This document shows positions 35,628 to 44,618 of a stretch of DNA of 64,000 nt, piece by piece. The translations under genes and the position numbers were made by a program. The notes beneath the pieces were generated by a model. The model made no database searches. It saw only the letters and a list, made by a program, of their open reading frames with translations, and was not told the DNA's origin. The stretch comes from an uncultured Alistipes sp. (lineage in GTDB: Bacteria > Bacteroidota > Bacteroidia > Bacteroidales > Rikenellaceae). How positions within the stretch are numbered: the stretch's first letter is position 1; every line of letters begins with the position of its first letter. The DNA is taken from the NCBI GenBank assembly GCA_900545315.1, contig UQYM01000006.1, positions 1 through 64,000 of the forward strand, in the 5' to 3' direction.

Positions 35628-36663
35628 CATCCCTTCGTTCTCTCTCTGTCTGTTCTGCTCGTTTGGCTCTTGACACTTCACTCCGCTCCTTCGGTATTCC
35701 ACCTCCTTGTCGCGGTCAGTAACCCGATCCGATTCAACGATGCGAACCGTTTCGATCATCCACATGCGGAAGTGCTCAAGCGTCGCTGCCCTTCTTCTCC
35801 TGTTATCGGTTTTGTTATGCAGAGGTCGATCCCGATCCGATGGCCGAAATCACCACTGCCGGTTTTGTTGGTATGGTCTTTGTGAGAAATGGTCTCTCCT
35901 CCTGTACAACCCTGACCAAAATCGCAATCATCCGCTCATGACAAACCTTGTGTCATGGTCAGTATCTCTTTCATCGACACAGCAATAGCGGATTTATTGG
36001 TTGCGGTAGTGTGGGCGGGATTTTGCTCTTGGGGTCGGCACTCTCCACGACAGACCCGGAAATCATACATTTCAGGATCAAATGTAAATTTTGGGGTATT
36101 CGATCGGCTGAAATAGCGTATTATTCCGTCTTTTTATACGAAATTAATAAAAATCTCGGAAGCATTATGCCGTTTTTGGCCTTTTTGTAACATTATTTTA
36201 TACCGATTATTCAATGATTTTTGAGATATAGCGTAATTTTTTGTTACAAGTAAACATAACTTGTTAATATTTAATGATCAGATATACAGATTGTTGCAAA
36301 TAAAATAGCCGATACGAAACAGAAAACTTCGATTTATCCACCTGCGGTATTTTGTGTTTTTTAGCGTATATAAAATCATCCGAATAGAGGATAAATACAA
36401 CTTAATGTGCTATCTGTTTTTGAGAAAATGGTCACAATGGGCTTGAAAATCAAGATTTGGCATGGCTGGGAAGAGACAAAAACAGAGCGAGACGACACGA
36501 TTCTTCAGCGTCGTCTCGCTTTGTGATCGTATGATCGTATGGGAAAACTTTTCTGCTAAGCGGTGCCGTAGTGTCTCCACACCGAACTCTCGTTAATAGT
36601 CAGGGTGCAGATCACGCAGCACCATGAGCAACGGAAAAGTTTTGCAACCGGTGTGTAGGGCGA
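35628..36663. other. Gene-poor region between tRNA-Arg and pepP
   Basis: About 1 kb with no credible gene; the few short frames have poor composition. The middle (about 36060-36440) is strongly A/T-rich and includes TTATCCACC (about 36335), one base from a DnaA box. The tRNA 3' end is not repeated here, so no att site or integrated element is supported. The pepP terminator lies at its right side. Confidence 0.5.
36486..36520 (-). terminator. Terminator downstream of pepP
   Basis: Perfect 11-bp stem AGCGAGACGAC (36486-36496) with GTCGTCTCGCT (36510-36520). On the minus strand CTGTTTTTGTC follows. It is about 140 nt beyond the pepP stop. Confidence 0.85.
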
Positions 36664-38055
36664 TTACGGGTGCATGTAGCTTTCAATATCTTCGGTGGTG
36701 GCCGGAGCCCGACGATTGCCCAACATGCGGTTGCCATCGGGAGTGATCAGCATGTCGTCTTCGATGCGAATTCCGCCAAAACCAACGTATTCCCGCACTT
36801 TCTCAAAATTAATAAAACCTTTGCCAAGCCCCTCTTTTTCCCATTTGTCGATCAAGGCTGGAATAAAATAGATTCCCGGCTCGACCGTCATGACCATACC
36901 CGGTTTGAGCCGTTTGCCCATTCGGAGTGAGGAGAGACCCGGTGTCTCGCTGCGCATGGCCTCTTCGTCGTAACCGACATATTTTTCGCCGATATTCTCC
37001 ATATCGTGTACGTCGAGTCCCATCTGGTGACCCAACCCGTGAGGCATGAAGAGCGCTTGGGCACCACAAGCGACGGCATCTTCCATATTGCCCTGCATCA
37101 ACCCTAACTCCTTCAAACCATCGGCAATCACCCGCGAAGCCTCGTTGTGCATCTGCCAATAGAAGAGATCGGGTTTGGCCAACTCGAATGTGCGGCTATT
37201 GGCAGCCAGCACAATATCATAAATGGCCTTCTGTTTGGCAGTAAACTTACCGTTGACCGGAATGGTACGCGTAAAATCACTGCAATAGTTCATATTGGTT
37301 TCGGCCCCCGCATCGACCAGCAACAGCCGTCCCGCTTCCAGAACGTTGCCGTGGTTGTGGTTATGCAGGGTCTCACCATTCTGGCTCACGATCGAGAGGA
37401 ACGAAACGCCAGCTCCATACTGCAGTGCAATGCCGTCGATCGCTCCGGAAATCTCCTGCTCGACCACTCCGGGACGACACATCTGCATGACCTGCAGGTG
37501 CATCTTGGTGCCGATCGTGCAGGCCCGTTCGATCTCGTCGATCTCGTCGGGTTCTTTGATCTCTCGCAGGGCCACAACCGCTTTGGCCAGTTCGACCGAG
37601 ACCTTCTCTTTGAGGGCGGCCGGCTGCATGCCGAGCAGTTCACACAACATCAGCGTTACCTCACCCCGGTAGGGTGGCAGATAGTGGATGCGACGGCCTG
37701 CGGCAATCGCCTCCTTGAGCACTTCGGCCAGTTTGGCCAAATTTGCCGTCCGGGTCACGCCGACCTGTTGAGCCTGTTCGGCCAACGACGGCTGTGGACC
37801 CATCCAAATAATATCGTCGAGCGTATAATCTTCACCGAAGAGCGTGTCTTCTCCCGAATCGGCGTCGAGAATGCCGGCAAATTCGGGGTGATTCAGACCA
37901 AAAAAGTAGAGAAACGTACTGTCCTGGCGGAACGGAAAGGTGTTACTCGGATAGTTGGCTGAAGATTCATGATTGCCCGGAAGCAGAATCAGTCCGCTGC
38001 CAATACGTTTGCGCAGAGCTTCGCGACGAAGCATATACGTTTTTGCTTCAAACAT
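36664..38055 (-). CDS. pepP: Xaa-Pro aminopeptidase (M24B)
   Basis: 463 residues. Aminopeptidase P removes an N-terminal residue before proline and needs two Mn ions. The N-terminal creatinase-like domain (about 1-170; LILLPGNHESSANYPSNT) precedes a pita-bread domain with metal ligands in LLVDAGAETNMNYCSDFTR (DxxxxxxxxxxD), MPHGLGHQMGLDVHD (His), and VEPGIYF and a late Glu. There is no signal peptide, so it is cytoplasmic. It completes peptide degradation begun in the periplasm by enzymes such as the S46 peptidase. Confidence 0.95.
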   Translation of the reverse strand: MFEAKTYMLRREALRKRIGSGLILLPGNHESSANYPSNTFPFRQDSTFLYFFGLNHPEFAGILDADSGEDTLFGEDYTLDDIIWMGPQPSLAEQAQQVGVTRTANLAKLAEVLKEAIAAGRRIHYLPPYRGEVTLMLCELLGMQPAALKEKVSVELAKAVVALREIKEPDEIDEIERACTIGTKMHLQVMQMCRPGVVEQEISGAIDGIALQYGAGVSFLSIVSQNGETLHNHNHGNVLEAGRLLLVDAGAETNMNYCSDFTRTIPVNGKFTAKQKAIYDIVLAANSRTFELAKPDLFYWQMHNEASRVIADGLKELGLMQGNMEDAVACGAQALFMPHGLGHQMGLDVHDMENIGEKYVGYDEEAMRSETPGLSSLRMGKRLKPGMVMTVEPGIYFIPALIDKWEKEGLGKGFINFEKVREYVGFGGIRIEDDMLITPDGNRMLGNRRAPATTEDIESYMHP

Positions 38056-38199
38056 GGTGATGAGTTTGTTGGGTTGGATCGGCCGGATATCGACGATCCG
38101 ATCTCTTGCGTCAGAACTGCGAATCTCGTTTAAAGGCCCCAGTCCCCAGTCCTCTGGAAGAGATCATCCAAAAGTAACAAAAACTTGTGGCAATCTTGC

Positions 38200-38207
38200 T
38201 ATCTTTG
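38200..38207 (+). promoter_or_regulatory. -7 promoter element for ugd
   Basis: TATCTTTG, exact, with CTTG about 13-16 bp ahead. It implies a leader of about 180 nt before the ugd start. No riboswitch was recognised in the leader. Confidence 0.6.
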
Positions 38208-38395
38208 CCGGGAAAAGAGGATGCACAGTGCCTTTACAGCAGAAATTTTGCTATCTTGGAAGATATTACGGGTGATGCGGCCAAACGAAATGCGGCGAAG
38301 CCTTGTGCATTCGATGGATATGGATGGGAAGAGGTGGCCGCGGAAGCGTTGCTAAGAGGACGAACGGTTATACTCCGCACTAAAATCAGGGAGAG

Positions 38396-39721
38396 ATGAA
38401 AATTGCAATCGTGGGAACAGGCTATGTCGGATTGGTGTCCGGAACCTGTTTTTCAGAAATGGGTATCGAGGTGATCTGTGTCGATGTGGATCGGGCGAAG
38501 ATCGAACGACTGCAGCAGGGCGAAATTCCCATTTATGAACCGGAACTCGCCGTACTCGTTCAAAAAAATATGCGTGCCGGCCGTCTCTCTTTTGCAACCG
38601 ACCTGGCGTCTCACTTGGATGAGGTCGAGGTGGTCTTCATCGCGGTCGGGACTCCACCCGATGAGGATGGTTCGGCCGATCTGCACTATGTGCTGGAGGT
38701 GGCGCGTGAATTTGGTGCCGCCGTCAACAAATATACCCTGCTGGTGACCAAAAGTACCGTTCCGGTGGGTACGGCTGCCCGAATTCGGGAGGTGGTCGAG
38801 GCCGAATTGAAACGTCGAGGGGTCGAGGTGGAGTTCGATGTCGCCTCCAATCCCGAATTCCTCAAGGAGGGCAGCGCGGTCAAAGATTTCATGAGCCCGG
38901 ATCGGGTTGTCGTTGGGGTGGAAAGCGAACGCGCACGCGAATTGATGCAACGCCTCTATCGCCCCTTTCTGCTCAACAATTTCCGCGTGATCTTCATGGA
39001 TGTACCCTCCGCCGAAATGACCAAATATGCCGCCAACAGCATGTTGGCTACCCGCATCAGCTTTATGAATGACATTGCCAACCTGTGTGAATTGGTTGGT
39101 GCCGATGTCAATATGGTGCGGCGCGGGATCGGTACCGATATGCGTATCGGCAACAAATTCCTCTATCCGGGTTGTGGATATGGCGGTTCCTGCTTCCCCA
39201 AAGATGTCAAGGCGCTGATCCATACCGCCGAAGAGAACGGTTACCAGATGCGGGTGCTGCAGGCAGTTGAAGAGGTTAATGCCAACCAGAAACGGGTGTT
39301 GTTCGAGAAGTTGAACCGCCATTTCGGCGGCGAACTCCAGGGGCGTAAAATCGCTTTGTGGGGCCTGGCCTTTAAGCCCGAAACCGACGATATGCGGGAA
39401 GCTACATCGGTCGTCCTGATCCGGTTGTTGACTGAGGCGGGGGCTGAGGTGACTGTGTACGATCCGGTAGCCATGAACGAGTGTCATCGAATCATCGGCG
39501 AGCAGGTCCATTATGCCGAAGATATGTACGAAGCGGTAATCGATGCCGATGCATTGCTGCTGGTAACCGAATGGAAGCAGTTCCGGGTTCCCAATTGGGA
39601 GTTGCTCAAAAAGCGGATGCGGATGCCGTTGATTTTTGACGGCCGAAACATCTATGACCGCAAAGAGCTGGAGGCAGCCGGGTTCACCTACTACTATATT
39701 GGCGGTAATGCAGCCTGCTGA
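38396..39721 (+). CDS. ugd: UDP-glucose 6-dehydrogenase
   Basis: 441 residues. It oxidises UDP-glucose to UDP-glucuronate with two NAD. The N-terminal Rossmann domain begins MKIAIVGTGYVGLVSGTCF. The catalytic Cys is in YPGCGYGGSCFPKD, with KYAANSMLATRISFMND and EFLKEGSAVKDF (catalytic Glu/Lys regions) as usual. The C-terminal UDP-binding domain has ALWGLAFKPETDDMREA. It probably supplies uronic acids for surface polysaccharide, but no cluster of glycosyltransferases surrounds it. Confidence 0.97.
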   Translation: MKIAIVGTGYVGLVSGTCFSEMGIEVICVDVDRAKIERLQQGEIPIYEPELAVLVQKNMRAGRLSFATDLASHLDEVEVVFIAVGTPPDEDGSADLHYVLEVAREFGAAVNKYTLLVTKSTVPVGTAARIREVVEAELKRRGVEVEFDVASNPEFLKEGSAVKDFMSPDRVVVGVESERARELMQRLYRPFLLNNFRVIFMDVPSAEMTKYAANSMLATRISFMNDIANLCELVGADVNMVRRGIGTDMRIGNKFLYPGCGYGGSCFPKDVKALIHTAEENGYQMRVLQAVEEVNANQKRVLFEKLNRHFGGELQGRKIALWGLAFKPETDDMREATSVVLIRLLTEAGAEVTVYDPVAMNECHRIIGEQVHYAEDMYEAVIDADALLLVTEWKQFRVPNWELLKKRMRMPLIFDGRNIYDRKELEAAGFTYYYIGGNAAC

Positions 39722-40181
39722 TCTCTGTTAATGCGTGGAGAGGCAGCGAATCTCCTCCCATTGTACCTATTGGATTGTTCTATTCAGAAACGGTTGGCTG
39801 TAAAGGTGCGCGCAAAAGATGAATACGAGAGATTTTTATTGTTGATCTATCTTTTCTCTTTTTTATAGCTCCTCTATCTCCTCTCGGAATGCTTTTATCT
39901 TTTATTGTAATATATTATCGAAGATTGTGAAAATATGCAACGGGATAAATTGACCTTGTAGATCGTTGGCTTTGGTATGTTTTAATCCGTCTTCAAAATG
40001 AGACGATTTAGGCAAGAGTTTTGTAAGGACGAATCGGCAGAAATAATACGAATAAAACAATAATTGATTGAACTGTTGTAAGCTTTTGCCGTGTTTGGAT
40101 CGTTAAAAGAGGGACTCGATCGGGGGCTAATTTGGTCAATTGTTGCAAAAGCGCTTATTTTGCGCTAAATTTCAGGGATTC
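39722..40181. other. Intergenic region before the deacetylase gene
   Basis: 460 bp. A T/A-rich tract lies around 39835-39930. TATTTTGC (about 40158-40165) with ATTGTTG ahead is a near-consensus promoter just before the deacetylase ATG; it also shows that the upstream TTG frame cannot be the start. No terminator with a T-run follows ugd; a short GGAGA/TCTCC stem lies near 39736-39756. Confidence 0.5.
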
Positions 40182-40790
40182 ATGTATATAAAACCACCGA
40201 AAATAATCCGTACGATCTTTCCCTCGTTGATCTGGGAGATGCCCCCCTCCGATGAGGTCTATCTTACCTTCGACGACGGCCCTACACCCGGTGTGACCGA
40301 AGAGATTCTCGAACAGTTAGCCAAATATAACGCAAAAGCCACCTTTTTCTGCCTCGGCAAAAATGCCGAAATGCATCCTGAACTTTTCGAACGGATCAAA
40401 GCCGAAGGACACCGTATCGGTAACCATACATACAGCCATCAGAAGGGTTGGCGAATGACCCTCGAAGGCTATCTCGAAGATGTCGAATTGGCTAATAACC
40501 TTTTGCGTACGGATCTGTTCCGACCTCCCTATGCGCAGATCAAACCCTCTCAGGCCCGTCGCTTGAGCGAACATTACAACCTGATCATGTGGGATGTGCT
40601 CTCCCAAGATTATAACCGCCAAATCTCCCCTCGCCTCTGTCTGCGTAATGTGACCAAACATGTTCGGGGCGGTTCGATCGTCGTCTTCCACGACTCCCTT
40701 AAAAGCTATCGCAACATGTCCTACGCACTGCCACGAACCTTGGAGTTCCTCTATGAGCACGGGCTGAAATGTGTGGGGATCGAGATTTAA
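40182..40790 (+). CDS. Polysaccharide deacetylase (NodB/CE4 family)
   Basis: 202 residues from the ATG at 40182 (MYIKPPKIIRTIFPSL). The frame reaches back to a TTG at 40140, but the promoter lies there. CE4 motifs are TFDDGPTPGVT (catalytic base and metal Asp), GNHTYSHQKGW (HxxxH metal ligands), LFRPPYAQ and MWDVLSQDY. Such enzymes remove acetyl groups from N-acetylated sugars. No signal peptide is obvious, although a hydrophobic patch is near the start. Length is that of the small single-domain members. It is followed by ubiX after a structured spacer. Confidence 0.93.
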   Translation: MYIKPPKIIRTIFPSLIWEMPPSDEVYLTFDDGPTPGVTEEILEQLAKYNAKATFFCLGKNAEMHPELFERIKAEGHRIGNHTYSHQKGWRMTLEGYLEDVELANNLLRTDLFRPPYAQIKPSQARRLSEHYNLIMWDVLSQDYNRQISPRLCLRNVTKHVRGGSIVVFHDSLKSYRNMSYALPRTLEFLYEHGLKCVGIEI

Positions 40791-40811
40791 TTGAGCGTAG
40801 CAGATGTGTCG

Positions 40812-40888
40812 GGCGGTTCTTTGCGGAACATGAGCCATAATATCCATCGAGAGAATGGATTAGCGTAAGGAACCGCCTTACAAACGCT
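40812..40888 (+). promoter_or_regulatory. Two mutually exclusive hairpins in the ubiX leader
   Basis: Form 1 pairs GGCGGTTC (40812-40819) with GAACCGCC (40870-40877) and encloses ATCCAT/ATGGAT (40842-40847 with 40855-40860). Form 2 pairs GTAAGG (40865-40870) with CCTTAC (40876-40881), extended by AGCG/CGCT (40862-40865 with 40885-40888). The right arm is shared, so both cannot form at once. This is the layout of an attenuator or regulated leader. Confidence 0.5.
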
Positions 40889-40899
40889 ATTGATTTTCG

Positions 40900-41475
40900 A
40901 TGTCGGGAATGAACAACAAACGCAATATTATCATAGCCGTGACCGGTGCCAGTGGCTCGATCTATGCTCGGTTGCTGTGCCAACGATTGGCTCAGGTCGA
41001 GGAGGTGGAGCGTATTGCCCTGATCGTAACCCGCAACGGAGAGGAGGTCTGTCGGTACGAGGATGATGCCTCCTGGATGACAAATCCCCGCTTTACCCGT
41101 TACGATAACGACGATTTGTTTGCTCCGCCAGCCTCCGGATCGGCCTCATTCGATGCAATGGTGATCATCCCCTGCTCGATGGGCATGGCGGGACGTGTCG
41201 CTGCCGGGATTTCGAACGATCTGACCAGCCGTGCTGCCGATGTGATGCTCAAGGAGCGTCGTCGTCTGATCTTGGTGCCGCGTGAAGCTCCGTTGAGCAC
41301 CATCCATTTGCGCAATTTAACCACTCTGTCCGAATGCGGAGCCATCATCTGCCCTGCGGCCCCGTCGTTCTATTCTCACCCCCAGGATATCGAAACCCTC
41401 TGCGAAACCATTATCGAACGAATTCTGACACTGTTAGGGGTGGAGGCTCCCCATTACGAATGGACCGGAAAATAG
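40900..41475 (+). CDS. ubiX: Flavin prenyltransferase UbiX
   Basis: 191 residues. UbiX attaches a dimethylallyl group to FMN to make the prenylated FMN cofactor of UbiD-type decarboxylases. Signatures are AVTGASGSIYARLLCQRL, IIPCSMGMAGRVAAGISNDLTSRAADV and LKERRRLILVPREAPLSTIHL. The ATG at 40909 (MNNKRN) is as likely as 40900. The partner ubiD is not in the window. Regulation through the leader hairpins is possible. Confidence 0.95.
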   Translation: MSGMNNKRNIIIAVTGASGSIYARLLCQRLAQVEEVERIALIVTRNGEEVCRYEDDASWMTNPRFTRYDNDDLFAPPASGSASFDAMVIIPCSMGMAGRVAAGISNDLTSRAADVMLKERRRLILVPREAPLSTIHLRNLTTLSECGAIICPAAPSFYSHPQDIETLCETIIERILTLLGVEAPHYEWTGK

Positions 41476-41633
41476 CCTGCCCTGCACCTTGATTGGTAAC
41501 TTCGCTTGAAAGAAAGCGGGATGGTAGCAACGGTACAGGTAGAGGTGATCGGGCAGGGATCAGCAGGTACGGTTCCGATCAGGAGGATCGGAGAAAAACA
41601 GCTACAGCCGTTTTATCATTGGTTTTCTCTGCC

Positions 41634-41641
41634 TATTTTTG
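41634..41641 (+). promoter_or_regulatory. -7 promoter element of uvrC
   Basis: TATTTTTG, exact, 106 bp before the uvrC start, with a GTTTTA about 20 bp ahead as a weak -33. The rest of the 272-bp gap after ubiX shows no other feature. Confidence 0.6.
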
Positions 41642-41747
41642 TGTAACCATTGGCTGTAGGGCTGTGTAGGTTCGAGCCAGGGAACGCAACCGGTGATGGT
41701 CGGGTGTCATACAGCAGAATATCTGTTAGCTTGTTAGCAAGAAATTT

Positions 41748-43682
41748 ATGGTCGTGTCGCAACGCATACAACAGTTGAAGGAGAAGGTAGCCTTGCTGCC
41801 CGATTCTCCTGGTGTGTACCAGTTTTTGGGTGCAGACGGCAAGGTGATTTATGTGGGCAAGGCCAAAAACCTGAAACGACGGGTATCGTCTTATTTTCTG
41901 ACACGCGCTGACCATACGCCCAAAGTGCGGGTTATGGTGGGTAAAATCGTCGATCTGCGTCATACGGTAGTGGCCAGTGAAAGCGAAGCATTTCTGCTGG
42001 AGAACAACATGATCAAGAATCTCCAGCCCCGTTACAACATCCTGCTCAAAGACGACAAAACCTATCCCTGGATTGTGATCCGTAACGAACCCTTCCCGCG
42101 GGTACTCTCGACCCGCCGTTTTGTTCGGGATGGCTCGCAATATTTTGGTCCCTACGCCTCGGTATATATCCAAAAAGAGATTTTAGAGATGTTGCGAGGG
42201 ATCTATCAGCTGCGGACCTGCTCACTCAACCTGGCACCTGACCAAATTGCAAAAGGGAAATACCGGGTCTGTCTCGAATATCATATCGGCAACTGCAAAG
42301 GACCTTGTATCGGACAACAAAGCGAAGAGGAGTATCGCGAAAGTATCGGCATGGTAGCCTCACTGCTCAAAGGGGATACCCGCGCCACGCGCGAATACCT
42401 GCAACAACGGATGACCGAAGCCGCTGCAGAGATGCGGTTTGAAGAGGCCGGACGTTACAAAAAACGGTTGGAACTGCTGGCCGGATATCAGAGCAAGTCA
42501 GTGGTCGTAAGCAATACGCTGGGCAGTATGGATGTCTTCTCGCTGATTGTTGACGAGGGGATTGCCTTCTGTAATTTCATGCGTATCGTGCAGGGATCGA
42601 TCGTAAACACCTTTACCGTGGAGTTGAAACCGGGCCTTGAGGATGAGCCGCGTGATGTGCTCTCCTATGCCATTACCAGCATTCGCGATCGGTTGCAGGA
42701 TCGACTGCAGCGGGAGGTGTTGGTGCCGTTTTTGCCCAATGAGGAGCTATTCGAAGGGATCACCTTCAATATTCCCCAACGCGGTGACAAACTCCGCCTG
42801 TTGGAGCTGTCGGAACGGAATTGCCGGCTCTATCGGCTCGAAAAGCTCAAGCAGATCGAGATCAAGGATCCGGCCAAACATGTGACCCGAGTCATGGCTG
42901 CCCTGCAAAAAGAGTTGCATCTGAAGGTGCCGCCTCACCATATTGAATGTTTCGATAACTCGAACCTGCAGGGAACCAATCCGGTCGCCTCGTGTGTGGT
43001 CTTTCGCGACGGGAAGCCCTCACGGAAGGAGTACCGCCACTTTAATATCAAGACGGTGGTCGGGGCCAATGACTTCGCTTCGATGGAGGAGGTGGTGACA
43101 CGACGATACAGCCGTCTGTTAGCCGAGGGGGCAGAACTTCCCCAATTGATCGTCGTGGATGGCGGCAAAGGACAGTTGCGATTTGCCTATGAGACCCTGC
43201 AACGGTTGGGGTTGGAGCAAAAGATCGCGATTGTCGGCTTGGCAAAACGGATCGAAGAGGTCTATTTCCCGCACGATTCGATGCCCTACTACATCGATCG
43301 CAACAGTGAGGCCCTCAAGGTTCTGATGCACATTCGCGATGAGGCGCACCGGTTCGGTATCACCTTTCACCGTCAAAAACGTTCGCTGGCCTTTATCAAG
43401 AGCGAGCTGGAGCAGATCCCCTCGTTGGGTAGCCGTTCCGTCGAAAAGTTGTTGCAACGTTTCCGGACAGTTTCCCGCATTCGTAAAGCCTCCCTTGAAG
43501 AGTTGACCGAGGTGATCGGGGCGCACCGGGCGGAAGAGGTGGTGCGCTATTTTGCCGAAAACAACGCGATGTCTACGGACCCGCAGTCTGCACCCCAGTC
43601 TGCCCCACAATCTGACCCGCAGACCCATCAGACTGATCCTCAGGTCGATTCGAAAACTGACTCTTCTGCCTCTGCAGACTGA
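41748..43682 (+). CDS. uvrC: Excinuclease ABC subunit C, with unusual repeat tail
   Basis: 644 residues. UvrC makes both incisions in nucleotide excision repair. GIY-YIG endonuclease domain (about 15-95; SPGVYQF, KVIYVGKAKNLKRRVSSYF), UVR motif (about 205-240; MRFEEAGRYKKRLELL), the UvrC RNase-H-like domain (HIECFDNSNLQGTNPVASCVVF, IVVDGGKGQL), and a C-terminal helix-hairpin-helix pair (IPSLGSRSVEKLLQRF to about 605). After that comes an extra 40-residue tail of PQS/DPQ repeats that other UvrC proteins lack. The repeat DNA continues beyond the TGA in another frame, which points to a frame slip. Confidence 0.96.
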   Translation: MVVSQRIQQLKEKVALLPDSPGVYQFLGADGKVIYVGKAKNLKRRVSSYFLTRADHTPKVRVMVGKIVDLRHTVVASESEAFLLENNMIKNLQPRYNILLKDDKTYPWIVIRNEPFPRVLSTRRFVRDGSQYFGPYASVYIQKEILEMLRGIYQLRTCSLNLAPDQIAKGKYRVCLEYHIGNCKGPCIGQQSEEEYRESIGMVASLLKGDTRATREYLQQRMTEAAAEMRFEEAGRYKKRLELLAGYQSKSVVVSNTLGSMDVFSLIVDEGIAFCNFMRIVQGSIVNTFTVELKPGLEDEPRDVLSYAITSIRDRLQDRLQREVLVPFLPNEELFEGITFNIPQRGDKLRLLELSERNCRLYRLEKLKQIEIKDPAKHVTRVMAALQKELHLKVPPHHIECFDNSNLQGTNPVASCVVFRDGKPSRKEYRHFNIKTVVGANDFASMEEVVTRRYSRLLAEGAELPQLIVVDGGKGQLRFAYETLQRLGLEQKIAIVGLAKRIEEVYFPHDSMPYYIDRNSEALKVLMHIRDEAHRFGITFHRQKRSLAFIKSELEQIPSLGSRSVEKLLQRFRTVSRIRKASLEELTEVIGAHRAEEVVRYFAENNAMSTDPQSAPQSAPQSDPQTHQTDPQVDSKTDSSASAD

Positions 43683-43738
43683 TTTTCAATCCATTTTGCA
43701 GACCGATCAGACCGACCCGCAATCCGATCCTCAAATGG
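43575..43738 (+). repeat. Degenerate 12-nt repeats at and beyond the uvrC stop
   Basis: Units like CAGTCTGCACCC, CAGTCTGCCCCA, CAATCTGACCCG encode PQSAPQSAPQSDPQTHQTDPQ. After the stop at 43680-43682, the next frame reads LQTDFQS-ILQTDQTDPQSDPQ up to about 43738. The array is therefore longer than the open frame. Confidence 0.8.
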
Positions 43739-44261
43739 CCGAAACCGTCCGAGTCAGGTCATAGACTGCGCAATCTTTGATTTGGATCGGCATATAGAAT
43801 TTTTCTTTGTGTTCACAACGATTCTGATAGCTCTCCGGGCTCTCTGATTGATCGGGAAACTAGAAAACGTCCGATAAGGGGATGGTTTAGGTGGTGGCAT
43901 CCCAAAACGGAATTGTTCACAGAGTTGGTCGAAGTTTTTTTTGTATGTGACCTGCTTTGTGTATTTATTGTGCTTTGTGTGGGGGGGGGCCTTTATGGGG
44001 TGTGCATCCCGGTAAGTGTTGTCCGGTCGGACCATAACGACAGCTCTGCCATTTTCACTAAATTTTGTTGAAAACTTTTATCGGTTGAAAATTAACCGAT
44101 TGTGTCGACTTGTGCAATGAAAAGGTGGTAGTTGTTATAGTCAATAAGTTGATTTACAGCTTAATGAAAATAAATACGCCATTGTCGATAAAATCCTGTG
44201 ACGCTCCCGGTTTTCAGTCAAAGTTTCTCTTATCTTTGCACAACATTTGATCGGAAAGAAG
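43683..44261. other. Intergenic region between uvrC and folB
   Basis: 579 bp. It holds the end of the uvrC repeat, a run of nine G (43981-43989), TGCTTTGTGT twice (43953-43962, 43971-43980), and the inverted repeat ATCGGTT/AACCGAT (44080-44086 with 44094-44100). TGTTGAAAA near 44067 is TTTTCAACA on the minus strand, a DnaA-box-like site. No gene was recognised. Confidence 0.5.
44231..44238 (+). promoter_or_regulatory. -7 promoter element of folB
   Basis: TATCTTTG, exact, 24 bp before the folB ATG. GGTTTTCAG lies about 20 bp ahead in the -33 position. Confidence 0.7.
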
Positions 44262-44618
44262 ATGTCAAAGCATATCATAGAACTGGAAAATATGGAGTTT
44301 CACGCCTGCCACGGATGCTATCCGCTCGAGCAGGTGGTGGGTAACCGTTTTCTGGTCAATGTGACCATCGAAGCCGATCTCTCGAAACCTGCCCGTACCG
44401 ACAACGTCGCCGATACGATCAATTACCTGACCGTCTTCGAAACGGTACGCGAACAGATGGAGACCCCTTCGCATATTCTCGAACATGTGGCCCGGCGAAT
44501 CATCGACGCAATCCGATTCCGTTTCCCACAGAGTGAAAAAATCCGCGTAAAGGTCTCGAAACTGGCTCCCCCATTGGGCGGTAAAATCGAAAAAGTATCC
44601 GTAACCCTTGAGGAATAA
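44262..44618 (+). CDS. folB: Dihydroneopterin aldolase
   Basis: 118 residues from the ATG at 44262; the frame reaches back to a TTG at 44247, which would lie almost at the transcription start. FolB cleaves dihydroneopterin to hydroxymethyl-dihydropterin in folate synthesis. The fold signatures are ELENMEFHACHGCYPLEQVVGN-like N-terminus (catalytic Tyr/Glu region), ADTINYLTVFETVREQM, and the C-terminal VKVSKLAPPLGGKIEKVSV with the catalytic Lys. It is alone; other fol genes are absent. Confidence 0.95.
   Translation: MSKHIIELENMEFHACHGCYPLEQVVGNRFLVNVTIEADLSKPARTDNVADTINYLTVFETVREQMETPSHILEHVARRIIDAIRFRFPQSEKIRVKVSKLAPPLGGKIEKVSVTLEE

Noticed and set aside
36060..36440. Second origin candidate (AT-rich with TTATCCACC)
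   Set aside because: Only one DnaA-like site was found and the GC-skew change lies near 13-16 kb, not here.
35588..36663. Integrated element at tRNA-Arg
   Set aside because: The spot and the neighbouring repressor-like gene are suggestive, but there is no repeat of the tRNA 3' end, no integrase and no phage gene in the following 1 kb.
43754..44035. 93-codon minus-strand frame between uvrC and folB
   Set aside because: It runs through the G-tract and repeats, is rich in Lys/Arg/Pro at random, and has no promoter facing it.
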